DNA of 64,000 bases, from positions 1 through 64,000 of the forward strand of contig CALSPH010000003.1 in the NCBI GenBank assembly GCA_943788195.1, given 5' to 3'. The DNA is from an uncultured Bacteroidia bacterium. Lineage in GTDB: Bacteria; Bacteroidota; Bacteroidia; NS11-12g; UBA955. The position numbers were made by a program, and so were the translations under genes. The notes below the pieces were generated by a model. The model worked only from the letters and a program-made list of their open reading frames with translations. It searched no databases and was not told the origin of the DNA. Positions 28,264 through 37,619 of the stretch are shown piece after piece (position 1 is the stretch's first letter; each line of letters opens with the position of its first letter).

Positions 28264-29357
28264 AACGCAAAACATATACTTTAATTACCCTGCTTTTTAT
28301 AATAGCGGGCCTCATTATATTACCCACTGCATGCAAGAAAGATCCAACTTCAGAACCTGCTGTTGAACAGGACAATACACCTTACATACTTTCTTACGGT
28401 AGCTTTCCCGCTCCCGCCATAACACCTGATAACCTTTTATCCAATGCCGGTGTGTTTTTGGGTCGAATGCTGTTTTACGAACCTATGCTTTCTAAAGATG
28501 GGAGTATGACTTGTGCAAGTTGCCACAATCAAAATAATGCATTTGACGACACTGCCCGTTTCTCTACAGGAGTGCGTGGATTAAAAGGTGGCAGACAAGC
28601 AATGGCAATATTCAACATGGCGTGGAACACCAACAATTTCTTTTGGGATGGAAGAGCTGAATTACTTCGGCATCAAGCGACAAAACCCATACAGGATCCC
28701 TTAGAAATGGATGAGTCCATTGAAAATGTGATTGCCAAACTTTCGAGTTCTCAAAAATATAAGGATCATTTTATCCGTGCATTTGGAAGTGCGGATATAA
28801 CTGAGCTCACCATTTCCTTAGCCCTTGAGCAATTCATGAATTCGATTGTTTCATACCAATCCAAATACGATGATTTCTTAGCCAACAAAGTGAATCTTAC
28901 CCCCAGCGAAAATCGTGGGCGAAAACTATTTTTCCAGGAATACAATCAATTCATTCCAGACTCCAGCGGGGCTGACTGCGCGCATTGCCATTCCGGATTC
29001 AATTTTGAAAACGATCGTTATATGAACAATGGATTGGATGCAACATTTACCGATTCTGGTAGAGCAAAAGCAACGCTGAATTCAAGAGATGTCGGTAAAT
29101 TTAAAGTAGTTAGCTTACGCAACATTGCTTTAACCGCCCCATACATGCATGATGGGCGTTTCCAAACATTGGAACAGGTGCTGGAACATTACAACAATGG
29201 AGTTAAAGCATCATCTACTTTGGATCCAGCGATGGAACAAACCAGAGCGACAGGATTAAGGTTGGATGTACAGGACAAATTGGACCTTATCGCATTTTTA
29301 AACACCCTGACCGACCAGCAATTCATCAACAATTCGGAATACACCAATCCACACTAA
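28260..29357 (+). CDS. Diheme cytochrome c peroxidase/MbnH-like lipoprotein (second copy)
   Basis: A 365-residue paralogue of the preceding protein with a lipoprotein signal (IILPTACKKD). Heme motifs are CASCH at about 85-89 and CAHCH at about 240-244; the FFWDGRAELL and APYMHDGRF blocks are typical. Having two diheme enzymes after one MbnP-like gene suggests either a division of labour (one MbnH, one true peroxidase) or a pair modifying one target. The gene ends the module and is convergent with the Kazal-T9SS gene. Confidence 0.88.
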   Translation: MKRKTYTLITLLFIIAGLIILPTACKKDPTSEPAVEQDNTPYILSYGSFPAPAITPDNLLSNAGVFLGRMLFYEPMLSKDGSMTCASCHNQNNAFDDTARFSTGVRGLKGGRQAMAIFNMAWNTNNFFWDGRAELLRHQATKPIQDPLEMDESIENVIAKLSSSQKYKDHFIRAFGSADITELTISLALEQFMNSIVSYQSKYDDFLANKVNLTPSENRGRKLFFQEYNQFIPDSSGADCAHCHSGFNFENDRYMNNGLDATFTDSGRAKATLNSRDVGKFKVVSLRNIALTAPYMHDGRFQTLEQVLEHYNNGVKASSTLDPAMEQTRATGLRLDVQDKLDLIAFLNTLTDQQFINNSEYTNPH

Positions 29358-29394
29358 ATGCGATAAAAAGGATGCTTTGGGGTGAAAATAGACC

Positions 29395-29901
29395 TCAAAT
29401 GCTCCCTACCACAAACTTTTTAATCACCGCAAAACCAGTTGCGCCATTCACAGCAACCGCTATATATACGCCTGCTTGGAATCCTGAAGATGGGAATGAC
29501 CAATCAAAGCGCGTGGTGTTGCCCACTACTCGTTGTTTTTGCAGTATGCCCCAAGCATCAAAGATGAGAATGGTAAAAGCCACCGGATTGTTTTGTTGGG
29601 TTTCTATGGCTAAACGAATGGGATTCGCCTGAGTAGCAGGACTGGGATAAATATCCATGCTAAACAATTGATTAAAGCATATGCCATCGGTGTAGAATTG
29701 CACATTATGTATTTGAGAAGCATCGCAGGGGTGGCGATAGGTTACCGTATCGCAGCCACAGACCGGATCATATAATTCTTGTTGGCAATTGCTTGCGTTA
29801 TTGGGAATGTTTGAGGTTTTGCAAATGATTTGCGCATGGATTGATTGAAACCCAATTACAAAAAACAAAGCAGATAGTGCAAAGAGTGAGCGTCCTTTCA
29901 T
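29395..29901 (-). CDS. Secreted Kazal-like protein with T9SS sorting domain
   Basis: A 168-residue exported protein. After a signal peptide ending at about IHAQ comes one Kazal-like domain: NCQQELYDPVCGCDTVTY, then HPCDASQ and YTDGIC, the Y-x-PVCG-D-x-x-T-Y core and cysteine pattern of serine-protease inhibitors. The remaining 90 residues (MDIYPSPATQ onward, ending IKKFVVGSI) are a T9SS type A sorting domain. A cell-surface protease inhibitor is inferred. It is convergent with the second diheme gene. Confidence 0.78.
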   Translation of the reverse strand: MKGRSLFALSALFFVIGFQSIHAQIICKTSNIPNNASNCQQELYDPVCGCDTVTYRHPCDASQIHNVQFYTDGICFNQLFSMDIYPSPATQANPIRLAIETQQNNPVAFTILIFDAWGILQKQRVVGNTTRFDWSFPSSGFQAGVYIAVAVNGATGFAVIKKFVVGSI

Positions 29902-30052
29902 TTCATTGCAAAATTAAGGCAATAAGTCATTTAATTCCTGTCAACTCAAAAATAGTACAATGAGCTAATTCAAAAATCAGGATTTTATATGAGCATTGAC
30001 ATTGTAATGAAAAAGACCATTTACTACCTTTCTTATACCAAATATCGAACCT

Positions 30053-31162
30053 ATGAAAACATTATTTTACACCACATTAACCGCTTTGATTCTTGCACTT
30101 ACATTGAATGCATGTAAGAAAGAAGAAGATGCCATGGACGACAGCAAACAAAATGAAATCAAGCATTTGTATTCTGGATCAGGATCGCATGGTGATTTAA
30201 TCACATTCAACATCAATAGCACTTTAAATACGTATACCGTTGACAATGAAACAACGGGTAATCAATCCACTGGATCCTACTCCACGCTCACTGACCCCAA
30301 CTTGAAGGGTATATACAATGTAACTGCTGGAACGGATCAATTCTATGCGGTTGAATTGACCGACAAAATAATTGCCGCCAATTTCCCTACGGGCAATCCG
30401 CTGAATACGATTTCTTTTGGGGTATCATCCCTTTTCGACAACTCAAACAATACTAGTTCCATTTCTGGCGATTATGTATTTATTGTGATGGACAACACCG
30501 GAATCATGAATGATGCAACCATTAAAGAATGGGGTATCCTGAATGTTAAAAACGATAATACGTGGATCAAGAAAAACTTCGCTACCAATACCGGTGATGG
30601 CTCAGTTACCGAGATGTCACCTGATTTATTTACCGGCTCAATTCCAATTACAACGGGTGATGAAACCGGAACCTGGACGGTAAACGGCACTCATAAAGAA
30701 CGCTTGGTCGTTAAAGTGACTGGATCAACCACCGACTTGTCGGGCTACGTATATGCTACTCCAAATGAAGCCGCATTTCTACTGGATTTAGGCACGGGCA
30801 ATGGATTTCTCCTCGGATTAAAAATTGACGCAACAGCCAGTTTATCTTCGATAGCTGGAGATTATAAATACATCAATGTATGGGACAATGGACAAGGTGC
30901 TGGAAACTACTCCATCAATAGCACGGGTAAAGTGGATTGGACCCATAAGGGATCAGATGGCAGTTCTTCTGGTACTTTTCAACTTACCCAATGTACCAAC
31001 GGGTTCAAGAATGTCTTTTATGCTAAAAAAGCCCAAATCGAAACCAATTATTACGAAGACATCTATTGCGTAATTGTGGGTGACATCATGATGCATTTTA
31101 GCTTTGATGAATCAAATGGGGACTTTGCGCAATATGGCGCTGGTGCTAAATTAACTCCCTAA
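30053..31162 (+). CDS. Lipoprotein of unknown function
   Basis: A 369-residue protein with a lipoprotein signal (ILALTLNACKKEED). The mature part is Gly/Ser/Thr/Asn-rich and appears all-beta (for example SGSGSHGDLITFNIN, GSYSTLTDPNLKG, SIAGDYKYINVWDNGQ). I recognise no family. The stop is 7 bases from the end of the convergent serS gene. Confidence 0.75.
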   Translation: MKTLFYTTLTALILALTLNACKKEEDAMDDSKQNEIKHLYSGSGSHGDLITFNINSTLNTYTVDNETTGNQSTGSYSTLTDPNLKGIYNVTAGTDQFYAVELTDKIIAANFPTGNPLNTISFGVSSLFDNSNNTSSISGDYVFIVMDNTGIMNDATIKEWGILNVKNDNTWIKKNFATNTGDGSVTEMSPDLFTGSIPITTGDETGTWTVNGTHKERLVVKVTGSTTDLSGYVYATPNEAAFLLDLGTGNGFLLGLKIDATASLSSIAGDYKYINVWDNGQGAGNYSINSTGKVDWTHKGSDGSSSGTFQLTQCTNGFKNVFYAKKAQIETNYYEDIYCVIVGDIMMHFSFDESNGDFAQYGAGAKLTP

Positions 31163-31169
31163 TTAGGAA

Positions 31170-32450
31170 TTAATAAACGATTTCTTCCATACCCAAATAC
31201 GGCTGTAAAGCTTTGGGGATATGAATTCGATTGCCATCCAATTGGTTGTTTTCTAGCAAAGCAGCCACAATCCGTGGGAGCGCCAAGGCAGAACCATTCA
31301 AGGTGTGCACCAATTCGTTCTTTCCCGTTTCTTTGTTCTTGAAACGGCATTTTAAGCGATTGGATTGATAACTCTCAAAGCAGGAAACACTACTCACCTC
31401 TAACCAGCGTTTCTGTGCGGCACTCCAAACTTCAAAATCAAAGGTTTTGGCAGAGGTAAATCCCATGTCACCACCACAAAGCAGTAGAATGCGATAAGGC
31501 AATTCTAATTTCTCCATGAGCACTTTCACATGCTCCACCATTTCATCCAACACATCGTAAGACTTGTCTGGATGAACCACTTGAACAATTTCTACTTTAT
31601 CAAATTGATGTAACCGGTTTAAGCCGCGAACGTCTTTGCCATAAGATCCCGCTTCTCTTCTAAAACAAGGGGTATATCCAGTAAGCTTTTTTGGTAATTC
31701 TTCTTCTTTTAAAATGGTATCTCTAAAGATATTAGTCACAGGTACTTCCGCGGTTGGAATCATATAAAAATCATCCACGGCAGCATGGTACATCTGTCCT
31801 TCTTTATCTGGTAACTGACCTGTTGCGTATGCACTATCCTCATTGACCATTATGGGCACCTGTACTTCTGTATAGCCTGATGCGCCTGCTTCATTTAAAA
31901 AGAAATTTATCAATGCGCGTTGCAATTTCGCCCCTACACCTGTGTAGACCGGGAAACCCGCTCCTGTTATTTTAACACCCAGTTCAAAATCAATTAACGC
32001 TGCTTCACTGGCTATTTCCCAATGGGGTTTTGCCTTGGTCCCAAGATCTGGAATCTCTCCCCATGAAAACACTTCTACATTATCTTTTTCAGACTGGCCA
32101 GGCTGAACCGAAGAATGCGGAGCATTCGGAGTGTCATTTAACAAGTCAGTTAATTCGTTTTCAACTTGTTTATACTCGCCTTCGGCAAGTTTAATGGATT
32201 CTTTAATTGCAGCAGTTTCCGCCTTCTTTAAATCGGCTTCTTCCCGCTTACCAGCTTTAAACAAATCCCCTATTGCAGCTGAAAGCTGGTTCATTTGAGC
32301 CAACAATTCTTCCTTTTTGTGTTGAACTGCTCTACGTTTTTCGTCAATACTAAGAATTTTTGCTACGCGTTCTTTCCCATTGATACCGCGAAGGTCTAAA
32401 CGCTGGGCGATGCCCTCTGAATTCTCTTTGATTTTTGCAATTTGCAACAT
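31170..32450 (-). CDS. serS: Seryl-tRNA synthetase
   Basis: A 426-residue class II synthetase charging tRNA-Ser. Residues 1-110 form the N-terminal coiled-coil arm that contacts the tRNA variable loop. The catalytic core has motif 2 (CFRREAGSYGKDVRGLNRLH) and motif 3 (NGSALALPRIVAALLENNQ). Length is normal. Downstream on the same strand is nothing before the convergent lipoprotein gene. Confidence 0.97.
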   Translation of the reverse strand: MLQIAKIKENSEGIAQRLDLRGINGKERVAKILSIDEKRRAVQHKKEELLAQMNQLSAAIGDLFKAGKREEADLKKAETAAIKESIKLAEGEYKQVENELTDLLNDTPNAPHSSVQPGQSEKDNVEVFSWGEIPDLGTKAKPHWEIASEAALIDFELGVKITGAGFPVYTGVGAKLQRALINFFLNEAGASGYTEVQVPIMVNEDSAYATGQLPDKEGQMYHAAVDDFYMIPTAEVPVTNIFRDTILKEEELPKKLTGYTPCFRREAGSYGKDVRGLNRLHQFDKVEIVQVVHPDKSYDVLDEMVEHVKVLMEKLELPYRILLLCGGDMGFTSAKTFDFEVWSAAQKRWLEVSSVSCFESYQSNRLKCRFKNKETGKNELVHTLNGSALALPRIVAALLENNQLDGNRIHIPKALQPYLGMEEIVY

Positions 32451-32499
32451 GATTGCAAATTTGAGATAAATTGGCTGCTAAAGCAATTAAATGAATAGA

Positions 32500-33132
32500 T
32501 TATTCTAGTTCGAGTTTTTTGATAATAAAATCAATTTCCCAATCGTGCGCAGGATCGAATGTTTCCTTCATACTGGTGTTATAGGTTTTGGCCATTGCTT
32601 GCCAAAACAAGGTTTCAATTCCACCTGAATAATTGGTCATAATATCCCAAGTGGTCTTTCCGGTTTCGCGATGAATTAATTTAAGCAACAACTTGCCTTG
32701 AGACATGGTTAAATTCTGAAGTTCTTTCATAAACTCTTTTTTAATGGATTTCTCCACCTGCTTCACATAGCGTCTACGATCTTTCTTCTTTTCAATTTTT
32801 CGAAGATTGTCTTCCATTAATTGCAACTTAAACGCAGCTAATTTTGCGTAAGGAAGCACCACTTTGATATTTCTACGCAGCTTGGTAAAACGAGCCATTT
32901 CAGTACTATCAGCCAATGGGCGTACCAACACCTGCTCTAATTGATAAATCGGAATTGAATCTCCATCAACTATAATATAGCTTATGATTTTCTTTTTGGT
33001 TCTTGGCTGAAACAATACCAAACTATCTTTCTGAAATTCAATTGCGGGCGCACTGTCAGATTGAGCAGAACTATGGCTTGACATAGAAATGAATCCAATA
33101 ATGAGTGTTAGTTTAATAATTTGGCCGAACAT
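32500..33132 (-). CDS. DUF4294 protein
   Basis: A 210-residue Bacteroidota-specific protein with a signal peptide (MFGQIIKLTLIIGFISM). The DUF4294 blocks are YIIVDGDSIPIYQLEQVLV, FTKLRRNIKVVLPYAK, RYVKQVEKSIKKEFMKELQ and MSQGKLLLKLIHRETGKT. The family is often found close to DUF5686 and cell-envelope genes; its function is unknown. It lies 31 bases downstream of the DUF5686 gene, so one transcript is likely. Confidence 0.85.
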   Translation of the reverse strand: MFGQIIKLTLIIGFISMSSHSSAQSDSAPAIEFQKDSLVLFQPRTKKKIISYIIVDGDSIPIYQLEQVLVRPLADSTEMARFTKLRRNIKVVLPYAKLAAFKLQLMEDNLRKIEKKKDRRRYVKQVEKSIKKEFMKELQNLTMSQGKLLLKLIHRETGKTTWDIMTNYSGGIETLFWQAMAKTYNTSMKETFDPAHDWEIDFIIKKLELE

Positions 33133-33163
33133 ATTTGTAGAAGTACTAAAATAATGCCAAAAG

Positions 33164-35602
33164 CTAAAACATCCAAGTGTTATCCTGCCGATTAAAATAT
33201 TCTATGGAGAACTTAAGTCGCAACGGGGCTTCAAACCGATTGGATTGCGCACCTACTAAATACACCCCTAACCTAAATCGCTCTTCCAGAATTTTAATTA
33301 CTTTTTCTAATCCTACAAAAGCTTCGATATAACGCAAGTCATTTTCAGGAGAGAATAGCACACCTGCACCTAAGGTCTCAACCATTTGGGCTTTCTTCAG
33401 CAATGGTATTTTATTTAAAATAGCGCCATTAAAACGATGTAAAACATGCCCCTCAAAAAACCAATCAAAGGTCTTATAGACACTGTCTAAACGTTGAAAG
33501 GTATGATTAGGGTTGGTGAACAAATATGGATTGCTGTTGGGCTGAAAAACATAATCCGCTAAACGCAAATCACGCATTTGGATAAATTTTCCCGTATTGA
33601 ATCGATAATTCATTCTTCCCAGTAAGCCTAGTTTTAGTCGTTGTTGGATATCAAATTCCAGGAAATCATAATCTACAGTTGAATTTAAAGGTCCTGAAAT
33701 TCCTTTTTCATATTTCATTCCGAACGTAGGCCATTTAGAACCCAATATCACTTTCTGATAAGGCTCTAGCATGTATTTTTGACCTGGGGTATAGCTAACT
33801 GTTGCATAATTATATAAGGCACGATAGGGTTCAAATTGAACCGCTTTATTTCGATTGGAATCGCCCCAGGCCAAGAACAGACTATCCCCCAGTGGATTGA
33901 AATCGTATTTTGAAATACTTTTACGATTGCTGTAACCAACACCCACTGTTACAAACAATCCATTGGTCAGCTCCTGACGATAATTCAAGACAATATCATC
34001 TGCTTCAAAGAAATTTGATCTTCGAAACAAATTCACCCAAGCATCAAAGGGGTTAATCACATCAAAATCCCTTTGAATGTTCCATGATATGGATTTCCGA
34101 TGGATGGGATCAAATAAATAGTATCCTCCCACTCCACCTTTGATGTCATTGTTTCTAAAGCCAAAAGAAGCATTGGGGAAAAGCCGAAGCATCTTCTTAT
34201 CTTCATATTGCTTGGTATAGCTTGCCCAGGTACTTACACGAGCACCTGCAATCATAACCGGCTGATAAGAGAACAATAAAGGCTGAACGTAAAATAGACG
34301 CTCCTTTTTATGATTGTAATTGCCTTGTCCAAGAAGCACAACTTTCTTAAAAGTAACTTTATTAAAATCACGCTGCATGCTATCCTTATATGATACACTT
34401 TCAATCACAGCACGAATGCTATCTTGTTTTCGCTCATACAAGGCTTCTTCTACAGTCAGCTCTTTTGTTCGAACGGTTTCCCAAAAGTTACTGTCCTGTT
34501 CATAGGCTTTTTTGGAAGTCAAACTGAGCATTGGACCAAAATGCCTTTTTGCATAGGTTTGTTGAAACTGGAATGAATCAAAATCTACCTGAGTGGAACC
34601 ATGATAGAGATTTTCTCCAAATTTAGCCTTGTATTTAAATTCCTGCTTTTTAAGCAGAACCATCGAGTCTGTTGGATATGCATAATGATGCACCATAGCA
34701 AAACGGTTATACTCTGGCAAGTGCATACTGGGCAAATGCATTACCGCTTTATGAACATAGTACGTAGAATCCTCTATGATTAAATACCCATTTCCCAGGG
34801 CATTCCCCAGTTTCATGGGCCGAAAGCTTATTTTATACATGAGATGGAAATCTTCCAGCCATATTTCTTCCATTTTAAATCGATAGGATATATAACCCGT
34901 ATTGCTAATGGGAGAAATAATGGGCACTTCGCATACCTCATCCATCTTAATCAAGTTATCATATATGTTCACCCAGCCATCTGTTGCACTTAACCAATAT
35001 AAGAGTGATTGATCGCCTTGTTTCTTTACACCAACCCGCTCTTCTCTAATTTTGCCATCTTCTCCTACATCAATATTCAGGAATACTTGCGCCAAAGCAT
35101 GTTGACTCGTATCCTTTACTTTCTTCTTTAATAATGAGTCAAATTTTTGAAATTGATTTTGGACAGAAGCAACTACAAATGCATTCATGCTATAGTTTGA
35201 TACGTCCTTAAAACGCCCTTTGCCATCAATGGCTGCGCGGATGATGGACTTGGATCGATCCACTTTTTTGGAGGTCACTTTAACCGCCCCTAAATTTTCA
35301 ACTTGGTCGAAATCAAGATTAAAATTACGATGCACATCCTGATTAACCAAAGTCAGTTTGGTGCTATACGTTTTAAATCCCTTTTTTTCAATTACTAAAG
35401 TAAAGGTTCCTTTTGGGACTAATATTTTATAATAGCCTGTATCGTTGGTGTAGGTGAAAAAGCTTGAATTCTTTACAAACACACCCGCATTGGCCAAAGG
35501 GTCTGAGAATATGTTTGTTACTTTTCCTGAGATATAGAAATTCTGCGCAAAACCCAACTTCATTTGGCTCAAGAAAAAGAACAAAACAACTAATTTTCTC
35601 AT
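33164..35602 (-). CDS. DUF5686 outer-membrane protein with CarboxypepD_reg-like domain
   Basis: An 812-residue exported protein. After the signal peptide (ending about GFAQ) residues 25-100 form a carboxypeptidase-regulatory-like beta domain (FYISGKVTNIFSDPLANAGV), followed by the long DUF5686 region that is rich in Tyr/Phe beta strands and ends in an aromatic residue (DNTWMF), typical of outer-membrane barrels. The function is not established. It is the first gene of a pair with DUF4294. Confidence 0.88.
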   Translation of the reverse strand: MRKLVVLFFFLSQMKLGFAQNFYISGKVTNIFSDPLANAGVFVKNSSFFTYTNDTGYYKILVPKGTFTLVIEKKGFKTYSTKLTLVNQDVHRNFNLDFDQVENLGAVKVTSKKVDRSKSIIRAAIDGKGRFKDVSNYSMNAFVVASVQNQFQKFDSLLKKKVKDTSQHALAQVFLNIDVGEDGKIREERVGVKKQGDQSLLYWLSATDGWVNIYDNLIKMDEVCEVPIISPISNTGYISYRFKMEEIWLEDFHLMYKISFRPMKLGNALGNGYLIIEDSTYYVHKAVMHLPSMHLPEYNRFAMVHHYAYPTDSMVLLKKQEFKYKAKFGENLYHGSTQVDFDSFQFQQTYAKRHFGPMLSLTSKKAYEQDSNFWETVRTKELTVEEALYERKQDSIRAVIESVSYKDSMQRDFNKVTFKKVVLLGQGNYNHKKERLFYVQPLLFSYQPVMIAGARVSTWASYTKQYEDKKMLRLFPNASFGFRNNDIKGGVGGYYLFDPIHRKSISWNIQRDFDVINPFDAWVNLFRRSNFFEADDIVLNYRQELTNGLFVTVGVGYSNRKSISKYDFNPLGDSLFLAWGDSNRNKAVQFEPYRALYNYATVSYTPGQKYMLEPYQKVILGSKWPTFGMKYEKGISGPLNSTVDYDFLEFDIQQRLKLGLLGRMNYRFNTGKFIQMRDLRLADYVFQPNSNPYLFTNPNHTFQRLDSVYKTFDWFFEGHVLHRFNGAILNKIPLLKKAQMVETLGAGVLFSPENDLRYIEAFVGLEKVIKILEERFRLGVYLVGAQSNRFEAPLRLKFSIEYFNRQDNTWMF

Positions 35603-35754
35603 GATTACGCTTCAATTGTAGCCCCTCTTAAGGGACTGTAATTGATCTCTTTGTGCTGATTTGGGTCAAAAATAGGCATATAAATGAAAGACACAGTTTT
35701 TACCTGATTAATCCTGACTATCCAACGTTAAAGAAAAGAATTTATTGGGGGTTG

Positions 35755-36414
35755 TTATTTCCAACCCACATCTAGGTAGTTCAAGAACTCTAAACGTGTT
35801 GCTTCTTTTGTAAAAGAGCCATTGATATCTGCTGTAACGGTAGAACTATTCACATCGCGCACTCCTCTCGAAGATACGCACATATGATGCGCTTCAATAA
35901 CCACAGCTACGTCATTGGTTCCAAGTACCTTTTTGAACTCATTGGCTATCTGCTTGGTTAAACGTTCTTGTACCGTTGGACGTTGACAGAAATAACGTAC
36001 CATGCGATTTATCTTAGATAAACCGATAACCTGTCCATTGGAAATATAACCGACATGAGCTTTACCTATGATTGGCACTAAATGATGTTCGCACATGCTG
36101 TACACTGCTATGTTCTTTTCAACAAGCATCTGATTGTACTTATACTTATTATCAAATAAGGTTATAGATGGTTTATTCTTTGGGTTTAATCCGCTAAATA
36201 TTTCCTCCACATACATTTTGGCAACACGATGAGGGGTATTTTTTAGGCTGTCATCACTTAGATCAAGACCCAAGGTGTCTAGAATTTCTGCAAAATTGCC
36301 TTGAATTTTTTCTATTTTTTGCTCATCACTCAAATCATGCGCACCAGGACGCATGGGCGTCTTGTCACTATAATTCAAATGGTCTTCGTCCGCACTTTCT
36401 ATATTATTTGCCAT
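35755..36414 (-). CDS. folE: GTP cyclohydrolase I
   Basis: A 219-residue type I GTP cyclohydrolase, converting GTP to 7,8-dihydroneopterin triphosphate. The zinc site is visible as MCEHHLVPI and EAHHMCVSSRGV, and QERLTKQIA is the usual active-site block. The product feeds folate and, here, queuosine synthesis: the queD-type gene directly upstream on the same strand overlaps its start by 11 bases. Confidence 0.96.
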   Translation of the reverse strand: MANNIESADEDHLNYSDKTPMRPGAHDLSDEQKIEKIQGNFAEILDTLGLDLSDDSLKNTPHRVAKMYVEEIFSGLNPKNKPSITLFDNKYKYNQMLVEKNIAVYSMCEHHLVPIIGKAHVGYISNGQVIGLSKINRMVRYFCQRPTVQERLTKQIANEFKKVLGTNDVAVVIEAHHMCVSSRGVRDVNSSTVTADINGSFTKEATRLEFLNYLDVGWK

Positions 36415-36814
36415 GGTATTCTACGTAGTTTCTAGGGGTTTCATAAAGAACAACACTCAATTCCAATTGTTTTGGAAGCTTTAGTTTAAGCTTATGATAC
36501 ACCACATAGGCAATATTCTCGGCTGTTGGGTTAAGTCCTTTAAATTCCGGTACATCTAAATTCAAATTTTTATGATCAAATCGGTTGATCACCTCCGCTT
36601 TTATTAGATCGCTCAACACCTTCATATCCATTAAATAACCAGATTCAGGATCCACTTCCCCCGTTAGTTTAACCGTAAGGTCATAATTATGCCCATGGTA
36701 ATTGGGATTATTACACAAGCCATAAAATGTCTTGTTTTTCTCATCATCCCATTGCTCATTATGCAAACGGTGTGCAGCATTAAAGTTCTCATTTCTACAA
36801 ACTGTGGTTATCAT
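36404..36814 (-). CDS. queD: 6-carboxytetrahydropterin synthase (QueD/PTPS family)
   Basis: A 136-residue protein. The zinc ligands are the His in NAAHRL and the two in YHGHNYDL, with the catalytic Cys in YGLCNNPN. It converts 7,8-dihydroneopterin triphosphate to 6-carboxytetrahydropterin in queuosine synthesis. Being coupled to folE fits, since folE supplies the substrate. Members in this family may also make 6-pyruvoyl-tetrahydropterin, but QueD is the usual bacterial role. Confidence 0.9.
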   Translation of the reverse strand: MITTVCRNENFNAAHRLHNEQWDDEKNKTFYGLCNNPNYHGHNYDLTVKLTGEVDPESGYLMDMKVLSDLIKAEVINRFDHKNLNLDVPEFKGLNPTAENIAYVVYHKLKLKLPKQLELSVVLYETPRNYVEYHGK

Positions 36815-36995
36815 TATGTAATGTTATTGTCACTTAATACAGCAAATTTACATTCAATTTGTTTCATTTTGGCTTAAACATTAATATTAGAGTGTTATAA
36901 TTTTTTGTTTAACCTTTACATTGCTATAGTTGAACATAAAATATCTGCTATCCAAAAAGAGTTGATGATATTTGTGAAACAATAATATTAAGATT

Positions 36996-37535
36996 ATGGA
37001 GACAACTTATATCAAACCATTCAAAAACGGACTTATAGAGTATTACGCAGCGTTAAACAACTACGCATTAATGTTAACGAAAGACAAAGATAACGCGGTA
37101 GACCTAGTTCAAGAAACTGTTCTAAAAGCCATGCGATATGAAGCCAAATTTTCAGAAGGCACCAATTTAAAAGGATGGCTTTTTACTATTATGAAAAACA
37201 CATTCATTAATGAGTACCGAAGAAATGCGAAGCGAAATACATTCTTAGATAGCACAGACAACACGTTTTATTTAGATTCAACTCCAGTTAAAGCGAAAAA
37301 TGATGCCGAAATGAGGTTTATTCGTAAGGATCTTGAATCTGCTATTTCACAATTACCCAAAGATTTAGAATATACCTTCAGAAGAAACATGATCGGATTT
37401 AAGTATCACGAAATTGCTGAAGAACTGAATATTCCTATTGGTACAGTTAAAACGAGAATTTTTGTAGCCAAGAAAAAACTACGAACCATCTTATCAGAAT
37501 ATCAAGACTCTTTTGGATTTAAATCCAAAGCTTAG
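36996..37535 (+). CDS. ECF-type RNA polymerase sigma factor
   Basis: A 179-residue sigma-70 family protein. Region 2 reads DAVDLVQETVLKAMRYEAKF and LKGWLFTIMKNTFINEYRR; region 4 is the helix-turn-helix MIGFKYHEIAEELNIPIGTV (20 residues shown). No anti-sigma factor follows; the next gene is a carotenoid cyclase 84 bases away, and in light-responsive bacteria ECF factors often control carotenoid genes, which is inference here. It has no clear -7 consensus of its own. Confidence 0.92.
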   Translation: METTYIKPFKNGLIEYYAALNNYALMLTKDKDNAVDLVQETVLKAMRYEAKFSEGTNLKGWLFTIMKNTFINEYRRNAKRNTFLDSTDNTFYLDSTPVKAKNDAEMRFIRKDLESAISQLPKDLEYTFRRNMIGFKYHEIAEELNIPIGTVKTRIFVAKKKLRTILSEYQDSFGFKSKA

Positions 37536-37619
37536 AAAATTTGAAGTATTCTTTTACAGAATCTTTCATCTAAATACCTATTCATCCTTATTTTTTCTTT
37601 CTTTTGTTCTTTGAAATAG

